Assembly (NCBI GenBank): GCA_039809495.1
Contig: JBDHVC010000004.1
Location: forward strand, 62,001 to 126,000
From: JAFLCL01 sp039809495
Lineage (GTDB): Bacteria; Myxococcota_A; Polyangia; Polyangiales; Sandaracinaceae
Reading direction: 5' to 3'
DNA length: 64,000 nt
The notes under the pieces are model-generated. The model saw nothing but the letters and a program-made list of their open reading frames with translations, had not been told where the DNA came from and did not search any database. A program made the translations under genes and the position numbers. This document shows, piece after piece, positions 8,632-16,300 of the stretch (its first letter is position 1; each line of letters begins with the position of its first letter).

Positions 8632-10968
8632 ATGAGTGCTCTCCGTGCATTCGTGGTGCATCCGACGAGCGAGCGCGCCCTCTGGCTCGAGCGGGTCGTC
8701 GGCGCGCGTGGCTACACCGTCGAGCGCTTCGAGAGCGGCGAGCAGGCGATCGATCGCTTCGTCCAGGGCCCCGCGGACCTCCTGCTCATCGACTACGTCC
8801 TGCCGGGCCGCGACGGCGTCGCGACCGCGGAGGCGATCCGTTGGGCGCCGGGCGGGCGGGACGTGCCGATCATCCTGCTCGCGGACGAGGAGCCGGTCAG
8901 CGCGCCCCTCTCGATGCTCGCGCTCCGAGCGGACGCGACCGCGGCGCTGGTCGGCGCGCTCGACGAGGCCCGGCTCGCCGAGATCCTGATCGGCCTCGAG
9001 CGCGCGTGGACGGATGAGGGGACGGTCGCCGTCGAGAGCGAGGGCTACGCCGCCCACCTGCGCGAGGCCCGCCGCGACGACACGCCGAAGAGCAGCGAGC
9101 GCTGGATCGACGCCTCCACGGTGATCGCGGGCGTGGTGCGAGCCGACGCGGCGGCGTTCGCCGACGAGTCGACCGGGCGGCTCGACGCCTCGGCCGCGCG
9201 GGCCATCGGGCTCGGCGCGAGCCCCAGGCTCGCGGATCGGCCGATCGCGACCTTCGACGATCTGACGATCACGGAGCCGGGAGAGGGCGTCACCTCGCTC
9301 GAGACGGCGTCGTTCCACGCGCTCGACGCGAAGGACGTCCGCGCGCTGATCGCGGTCCCCGCCCGAGAGCTGGTCGGGCTCGCCAGCCCGACGAGCGCGC
9401 CCGTGACGTCGCGAGATCCGAGCACGCGGCCGATCCGGGTACCCGAGAAGGCGAGCCCAACGAGCGTCGATCCGCGAGCGCTCGAGGAGGCGGCCTTCGT
9501 CGCCTCCTACGCGACGAGCCCGAACGCGAGCTTCTCCGGGAGCTTCACGGAGACGCCCTTCCCCGCCCTGCTCCAGCGGGTCGCCGACGCGCGCGAGCAC
9601 GGCGCGCTCGTCTGCACGCGCGCGGACGCGCCCTCGCACGGGACGCTCCTCGTCCGCACGACCGTCGACGGCGCGCCCCCCCGCAAGATCGTGTTCTTTC
9701 GCGCGGGCGTGCCCGTCCACGTCCGCTCGAACGTGCTCGACGAGTGCCTCGGACAGCTCCTCGTCCGCAAGAAGGTCATCGACGTCGACGTCGTGGAGGA
9801 GTCGCTCCGAAGGATGCGAGAGCGCGGCGATCTCCAAGGGAAGATCCTCGTCGAGATGGGCGCGCTGAGCGCCGCCGAGCTCGAGCGGCTCCTCGAGGAG
9901 CAGGCGCGCCAGAAGCTCTTCGATCTCTTCGGCTGGCGCGACGGGGACTATCGCTTCTTCGCCGGGATGGAGGCCCCGAGCGAGGGGGGCGGCCTCGAGC
10001 TGGCGCTGCCGGACATGGTCTACGAGGGCGTCCTGACCGCGATGCCGGCGACCCTCTTGCTCGACATCATGACGAGCCGGCTCGACGCGTTCGTCGTCCC
10101 CGAGCCCGGGCGGCTCGAGCGCTTCGCTCGGACCCAGATCGCGCGCGATCTGCGCGAGGTCCTCGCGCGCCTGGATGGGACGGCGCCGCTCCGAGAGGTG
10201 CTCCGCTGGGGGGGACGCCCAGGCGCGATCGCGCAGCTCCTCTACGCCCTCGAGTGCCTGGGCGCCGTGTCGTATCAGGCCACGCCTCGCGCTCGCGAGC
10301 CGGGGGGCGCGGCGTCGACCGATCGAGCGGCGAAGGCGGCGACCCGACGCGAGGGCGCGACGCGGGTCGAGGGCGTGATCTCGCCGGTGGCTCGCGACGT
10401 CGTCCCACCAGAGCGGACGAGCGGCGTCGTCCCGGCGGCCGAACGCGACCCCGCCTCGGCGGCGTCGACACGCGCCGAGAGCGAGGCGGACGACGCGAGG
10501 GGAGGCGCCGGGCCGGGCTCGGAGGGGTCGGCTCCCTCCGCGGCGTCGTCACCCCACGCGACCGAGCTCGACGGGCACGTCGACCGCATGTTCAGCGCCG
10601 AGCGCTTCTTTCGTCGTGGCAACCGCGCGCTCGAGCGCGGCGAGCACGGCGAGGCGCTCGTCGCGTTCGAGCGCGCCGTGGAGCTCTGCCCCGACGAGGG
10701 CGAATTCGTCGCCTACCTCGGCTGGGCGCGCTACTGCCTCGATCCGACGAGCGCCGAGAGCGTCCAGGCGGCGCTCGACGCCCTCGCGCGCGCCTGTGAC
10801 CTCGCCCCCGCGCTCCACCTCACCCACCTGCTCCGCGGCCGCGCGCTCGAGCACGCGGGCCGTCGAGAGGAAGCGCTCGAGGCGTACCGCCGCGTGCTCG
10901 CGCTCTCCCCCTCGATGGCCGAGGCCGCCGCGGCGGTCGAGCGGCTCGAGCGGGCCGCGCTCGGCTGA
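8632..10968 (+). CDS. Pseudo-receiver / PATAN (DUF4388) / TPR protein
   Basis: A 778-residue cytoplasmic protein. Residues 1-122 have a response-regulator fold pattern with the acceptor Asp kept (D54, in LLLIDYVLPGRDG). The usual acidic pair near residue 10 is replaced by HP, the Thr/Ser position is Ala, and no conserved Lys is evident, so it is probably a non-canonical receiver. Residues about 300-445 form a DUF4388/PATAN module (SFSGSFTETPFPALLQRV... and LLEEQARQKLFDLFGWRDGDYRFF). A variable linker follows, then TPR-like helices at about 650-778. PATAN domains are known mainly from cyanobacterial PatA-like regulators and from myxobacteria. The ATG at 8632 follows GGGAGG at a rather long spacing (13). 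Output partner unknown. Confidence 0.8.
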   Translation: MSALRAFVVHPTSERALWLERVVGARGYTVERFESGEQAIDRFVQGPADLLLIDYVLPGRDGVATAEAIRWAPGGRDVPIILLADEEPVSAPLSMLALRADATAALVGALDEARLAEILIGLERAWTDEGTVAVESEGYAAHLREARRDDTPKSSERWIDASTVIAGVVRADAAAFADESTGRLDASAARAIGLGASPRLADRPIATFDDLTITEPGEGVTSLETASFHALDAKDVRALIAVPARELVGLASPTSAPVTSRDPSTRPIRVPEKASPTSVDPRALEEAAFVASYATSPNASFSGSFTETPFPALLQRVADAREHGALVCTRADAPSHGTLLVRTTVDGAPPRKIVFFRAGVPVHVRSNVLDECLGQLLVRKKVIDVDVVEESLRRMRERGDLQGKILVEMGALSAAELERLLEEQARQKLFDLFGWRDGDYRFFAGMEAPSEGGGLELALPDMVYEGVLTAMPATLLLDIMTSRLDAFVVPEPGRLERFARTQIARDLREVLARLDGTAPLREVLRWGGRPGAIAQLLYALECLGAVSYQATPRAREPGGAASTDRAAKAATRREGATRVEGVISPVARDVVPPERTSGVVPAAERDPASAASTRAESEADDARGGAGPGSEGSAPSAASSPHATELDGHVDRMFSAERFFRRGNRALERGEHGEALVAFERAVELCPDEGEFVAYLGWARYCLDPTSAESVQAALDALARACDLAPALHLTHLLRGRALEHAGRREEALEAYRRVLALSPSMAEAAAAVERLERAALG

Positions 10969-11015
10969 CGTGCGAGGACGGCGAGCCCGGGACGTTTCCT
11001 GTAAGCTGCGCGGCG

Positions 11016-13337
11016 ATGGACGTCACCTGCGAGCGGTGCGGTACGGAGTACGAGTTCGACGAGACGCTGGTCTCGGATCGCGGCACGACGGTCAAGTGCA
11101 CGAACTGCGGGCACCTGTTCAAGGTGTTCCGTCCGCGCGCCGAGGCGCCGCGCGCCGACGAGAGCGCGCGCGTCTTTCGCCTTCGGACGACGTCCGGCGA
11201 GACCCAGTCGTTCGAGTCCCTGAAGGAGCTGCAGCGGCTCATCGTGGAGGGTCGGGTCTCCCCGGAGGACGAGATCGCCTCGAGCCGGGAGGGCTGGAAG
11301 CGGCTCGGCGACATCGCCGAGCTCGCGACGTTCTTCGATTCCGCTCACGCGAGCGATCGGCGGCTCGAGCGAGCCGAGCCCGAGCGTGGGCACGCGCCGC
11401 AGCCCGCGCCCGCGGTCGCCGCCAAGGCGGCGCGGAGCGGCAAGGGGACGATGCTCGGGATGGGCGGCGCCGCGCGCGCGACGGAGCGAGGTCGTGGCGA
11501 AGCGCCAGCGAGGCCCGACGGACCGCGCCCAGCGTCGGTGCCTCCTCCGCCACCTGCGAAGCCCGCGTCGATCCCACCCCCGCTCCCGCCTCCGCCGCGC
11601 CCCCCGTCCGAGCCCCCCACGGCGCGGCCGAGCCGCGGTGATCACACGATGAAGGGCCTCGGAGGCGCGCCCGCCGCGGACCCCGTGATCCCGCCGCCGC
11701 CCAAGGTCCCGAGCGTCGCCCCACCCGCCTCGACGCCAGAGTCGAGGCGAGCGAGCGCTCCCCGCGCGGACTCGCGGCGCCCGGCCTCGGTGCATCTCCA
11801 GCTCGACGAGCACGACGACGAGCGCCCGAAGCAACGCAACCTCACCCCGGTCTTCCTCGGGCTCGTCGTGGTGGCGCTCTTCGCCGGCGCCGCGATCTGG
11901 TTCTGGCACGGCGCGCAGGCGGGGACGAGCGAGGCGGCGAGCGCGAGCGCGCCAGGCGATCGTTTCGTCACGCTCGGCGACCAAGCCCTCGCGCGCGACC
12001 GGCCGGCCGACTACGACGACGCCGTCGCGCAGTTCACGAAGGCGCTCGGCCTCGACGAGGCCGACGTCCGGGCGCAGGTCGGCCTCGCGCGCGCCCACGC
12101 GCTGCGCGCCCAAGGGCACCTCTTCGAGGCCGACGATCTCGAGCTGCGGGGCGGCGACGACGCGACCTCGCGCGGAGAGGCGTCGATCCTCCGTCGGACG
12201 GCCGCGAGCGAGGCAGCGCAGGCGCGGACCGACGCCGAGGCCGCGATCCGGGTGGGGGGCGGTGGCGCCGACGCCGAGCTCGCGCTCGCGGACGCCCTGC
12301 GGCTCGTCGGTGAGCGCGACCTCGCCCGCAGCCACCTCGATCGCGCCCGAACCCTCGCGCGACAGCCCTCGGCCGAGAGCCTGCGCGTCGAGGCGCTGCT
12401 CACCGCGCAGGCGCACGGAGGCGACCTCGCGAGCGCGCGGGACCTCGCGGCGCAGGCGGTCGCCGCCGATGGCGATCTCCTCCGCGCGCGCCTGCTCCTC
12501 GCCCGAGCCTCGCTCGCGGCGCGCGACGGCGAGGCCGCGCGCCGGGAAGCCGAGGCGGTCCTCGCGCGCGACGGAACACACGCGGAGGCGCTCGCCTTGC
12601 GCGATCGAGCGATGGCGATGATCGGCGAGGGCCCGGCTCCGCCCCCGAGCGCCGTCGCCACGCCGAGCCCGAGCCCGCCGACACCCACGCCAGCCGCGCC
12701 CAGCCCCGTCGAGGACGCCCGAGCGCTCGAGCGCCCAACGGCCCCGGCGGCCGCGAGCGGACCCTCGAGCGCCGAGCACCCCTCTTCGACCCGCGACTAT
12801 GGAGCGCTGGTCCGCGAGGGCACGGAGCGCCTCGAGCGCGGGCAGGTGGGCTTGGCCCGCCAGGCCTTCGAGGCCGCCCTGCGACAGCGGCCCGCGGGAC
12901 CCGAGGCGACCACGGGGATGGGCTACGTGCTCTTGAACGAGGGGAACGTCCAAGGCGCGATCCGCCAATTCCAGGCCGCCGCGAGCGCCGGCCACGGCGA
13001 CGCGCTCATCGGCCTCGGCGACGCCTACCGGCGCGTCGGGCAGTCCGCGCAAGCGCTCGACGCCTACCGACGCTACGTCCAGATTCTGCCGACGGGCCGC
13101 AGCGCGTCGCTCGCGCGCCATCAGATCGAGGTGCTCGGCGGTGCGAGCGGCGGCCCCAGCGGCGGCGGCACGAGCGGCGGCGGCACGAGCGGCGGCGGCA
13201 CGAGCGACTCGCTCGGCGGCACGACGAGCGAGCCCACGACGCGAGAGCCCGCGACGCGAGAGCCCGCGACGCGAGAGCCGAGCCCTCGGGTCGATCCTCC
13301 GCCCACCGACACTCCGGCGATCGACTCCGAGCCGTGA
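11016..13337 (+). CDS. Zinc ribbon-GYF-TM-TPR protein, GltJ-like N-terminus
   Basis: A 773-residue membrane protein. Residues 1-35 form an MJ0042-type zinc ribbon (C5, C8, C28, C31). Residues about 52-108 match a GYF_2-like domain (ending in EGWKRLGDIAELATFF). A long Pro/Ala-rich cytoplasmic linker follows, then one helix at about 277-297 and a C-terminal TPR region (two blocks). The extreme C-terminus is low complexity: three GGGTS units, then TREPA units. Zinc ribbon plus GYF before a single helix is the known layout of Myxococcus GltJ/AgmX, where those domains contact gliding regulators; GltJ continues into a TonB-like region, whereas this protein has TPRs. Function is therefore inferred only as a scaffold bridging cytoplasm and periplasm. 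It lies 47 bp after the PATAN gene. Confidence 0.82.
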   Translation: MDVTCERCGTEYEFDETLVSDRGTTVKCTNCGHLFKVFRPRAEAPRADESARVFRLRTTSGETQSFESLKELQRLIVEGRVSPEDEIASSREGWKRLGDIAELATFFDSAHASDRRLERAEPERGHAPQPAPAVAAKAARSGKGTMLGMGGAARATERGRGEAPARPDGPRPASVPPPPPAKPASIPPPLPPPPRPPSEPPTARPSRGDHTMKGLGGAPAADPVIPPPPKVPSVAPPASTPESRRASAPRADSRRPASVHLQLDEHDDERPKQRNLTPVFLGLVVVALFAGAAIWFWHGAQAGTSEAASASAPGDRFVTLGDQALARDRPADYDDAVAQFTKALGLDEADVRAQVGLARAHALRAQGHLFEADDLELRGGDDATSRGEASILRRTAASEAAQARTDAEAAIRVGGGGADAELALADALRLVGERDLARSHLDRARTLARQPSAESLRVEALLTAQAHGGDLASARDLAAQAVAADGDLLRARLLLARASLAARDGEAARREAEAVLARDGTHAEALALRDRAMAMIGEGPAPPPSAVATPSPSPPTPTPAAPSPVEDARALERPTAPAAASGPSSAEHPSSTRDYGALVREGTERLERGQVGLARQAFEAALRQRPAGPEATTGMGYVLLNEGNVQGAIRQFQAAASAGHGDALIGLGDAYRRVGQSAQALDAYRRYVQILPTGRSASLARHQIEVLGGASGGPSGGGTSGGGTSGGGTSDSLGGTTSEPTTREPATREPATREPSPRVDPPPTDTPAIDSEP
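13145..13280 (+). repeat. Two 15-bp coding tandem arrays at a protein C-terminus
   Basis: Near-perfect 15-bp units coding GGGTS (three units from about 13155) and then units coding TREPA (three from about 13238). Both are in frame, separated by a short unique stretch. Length can vary without a frameshift. Confidence 0.8.
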
Positions 13338-13390
13338 GCGGGGATGAGCGCCCTGTCGAACGGCGAACCGGCTTGATATCGTCCGATCCC

Positions 13391-16300
13391 ATGCGTTCCT
13401 GGCCGGATGCTCCGCTCCGACCCGCCCTCGAGCTGCTCGCGCTCGAAGGACGCGCAGGCAGCGGCGCCTACCGCGTCGGTGGGCGGACGATCGAGCTGCG
13501 CCGGGGTCGCATCGCGAGCGTCTCGCGGCTCGACGACGTCGACGCCACGTTCGGCGCGTTCCTCCACGGCGCGGGGCGCGTCACGGCGTCCCCCGACGCG
13601 CTCGATGCCGTGGATCTCGAGGGCCGCGTCCTCGCGGGAGACGACGCGATCGAGGGCCAGACGGCGCTCTCGCTCTTCGTGCTCCGCGACCTGCTCCGCG
13701 CGGTGTGGATCGAGCGTCTCGCGCGTGTCTTCGCGCTCGCCCCGCAGGCCGCGCTCGAGCGGCTGCCCGAAGAGCCCCTCCAAGCCGAGCACGCGCACGA
13801 CGTCTCGACCCTCGCGCTCGTGCTCGACGCCCTCGAGCGTCACGCCGCCGAGGGCGACGCCGAGGCCGTGGGAGCGCGAGCCCAGGAGTGGGTCCGCTTC
13901 GGCCCGAGCGCGCTGGTCGCCCGCGCCAAGCGCTGGGCGCAGTTCGAGGGGCCCAACGAGATCCGCGTCGCCTCGTTGCTCGCGAGCAACCCCGCGGCTT
14001 CGCGGATCGCGGCGCTGGGGCGCGCCGGGCTGCTCGAGATCGCGCCCGCGACCGAACAGGGGCTCCCCGCGCCGACGTCCCGCCGACCGCCGCGCTCGAG
14101 CGCACCCGCCGCGCCGAGCGGTCCCCCGGCGAGCCGCGCACCGAGCGCCCCACCCCCCGCGCTCGAGGCGCGCTCCTCGCTCGCGCCGCCCCGACGCCCC
14201 GACGTCGTGCTCGCGCCGGGCGAGACCCGCGTCGCGCTCGCGCTCGACCTCACCGAGACGTTCCCGAGCTTCACGCTCGGCGCCGAAGCGCTCATGGACC
14301 CGCTCGAGGACGCGGAGCGCGACGTGGCGGCGCTCGAGGCCGCCGGCGCCTCGCCCGCGAGCCGGGCCGTCGCTTGGCGACGGGTCGCCGAGCTCGCGCG
14401 GACGGAGCTCGGCGCGCTCGACGAGTGGGCGCGCGCGGCCCGCGAGGCCGCGTCCGCGGATCCGGAGGATCCGGCCCTCCTCGCCGACGCGGCGCAGGCC
14501 TGCGCGGCGACGCACGAGGTCGATCTCGCGCTCGCGTATGGGAAGGCCGCCGTCGGCGTGGCGCGCTCGAACGAGGCGCGGGCGCGCGCGCTCTCGGACT
14601 ACGCGCTCCTCGCCCAGCGCCTCGGCCAGCTCGAGGAGGCGGCGCGCGCCGCGGGGATCGTGACGCAGCTCGCGCCCGACGATCCGGCCGCGCACCGGCT
14701 GCGCGCCCAGATCGCGCTCGGGGCCGGAGAGCGCGAGGAGGCGGCCGAGTCCTTCGCGGAGGCGACGACCCTCCTCGCGGAGGAGGACGACGAGCGCGCC
14801 CTCTACACGAGCGCCCGCGCGTACCGGGCGCAGCCGGACGCCGCGCGCGCGATCGAGCTCTTCGCCGGGCGGCTCGCCCGCGGAGCGCGGGCCGACACCG
14901 CCATCGAGATCCGCGCCGAGCGCGCGCGGCTCGCCCAAGACCCGCACGAGGCGCAGCGCGTGCTGCTCGCCGCCGCGGAGCGAGCCGAGGCGCGGGGCGC
15001 GCCCGACCGCTCGGCGGCGCTCCTGCTCGAGGCCTTCGACGCCGATCGCGGCCTCGACCTCGTCTGGGGGGCGCTCGAGAGCGATCTCGGCGAGGCCGAC
15101 GCCCGCCTCGAGCGCGCGATCCTCCTCGAGGAGATCGCGCTCGAGGCGGGGAGCGACGCGAGCGAGTGGTGGCAGCGCGCGGCCGACGCGCGGCGCGCGA
15201 TCGACCCTGGAGGTGAGCTCGAGCTCGAGCTCCGCGTGCGCGCGCTCGAGGCGGCGCCGACGAGCGAGCCCGCCCGCGAGGCCCTCTGCGACTTCGCCGC
15301 GCGGACCGGGCGACGCGACGCTCGCCTCGTGGGCCTCGAGCGCGCGATCCGAGGCCCGAACGCCGCCGCCCCGCGGCGACGCGAGCTCGCCGCCGAGCTC
15401 GAGCGCGAGGCGCAGGGGCATCCAGCGCTGCTCGCGTGGGCCCGAGCGATCGCCGAGACCGGGAGCGTGCCGACGCCGAGCGCGAGCGTGCCGGCGATGG
15501 ACGACGCCGACGCGCTCGAGGCCGCGGCGATGGATCCCTCGCGCCGCGCGGCGAGCGTCGCGGCGGCCCTCCGAGCGCTCGAGGCGAGGGAGGATCTCGC
15601 CCTCGAGCGCGCGCTCGAGCGGATCGCGCGATACGAAGGGCGGCCCGCGAGCGTCGCCGCCATCCTCGCGCGGAGCGCCGCGCGCGCGACGACCCCGGCC
15701 GAGCGCGCCGCGCTCACCATCGGTGCGGCGTTCTACGCGCGGCTCGGGCGCGACGAGGCCACGCTCCGAGCGGCGTGCGAGGCGGCGATCGCGGGCGGCG
15801 TCGCGAGCGAAGAGATCGCCCTCCGCCTGCGACGCACGAGGAGCGGGGTGAGCGGGGACGCGGCGAGCCGGGACGCGGCTCGCGCCACCGGCTGGGCCGC
15901 CGAGGCCGACGTCACGCGTGGCGCGGCGCGCGCGCGAGCCCTCGTCGAGCTCGCTCGTGGCGAAGAGGCGCGCGGCGAGCGGGCGCGCGCCGCCGCGCTC
16001 GCCAGGAGCGCCCTCGAGGAGGATCCCCGCTTCGCTCGCGCCGCGCTCACCCTCTTGCGCACGGACGACGGCGAGGGCTGGGCCCCCTCGCTCGCGCCCG
16101 TCGCCGACGCCTATCGAGCCCTCGTCGGCGACACCGCCGAGACGCTGCGCGCCGTCGCGCTCTCGCGCGAGGACGCCGCCGAGGCGCTCGCGACCACGGT
16201 GCGCTGGGCCGCCCTCGATCCGCTGGCGAGCGAGCCGATCCTCGTCTCGCTCGCGCTCGGCCGTCGCCACGCGCTCCCCGAGTACGAGGACGCCGCGATC

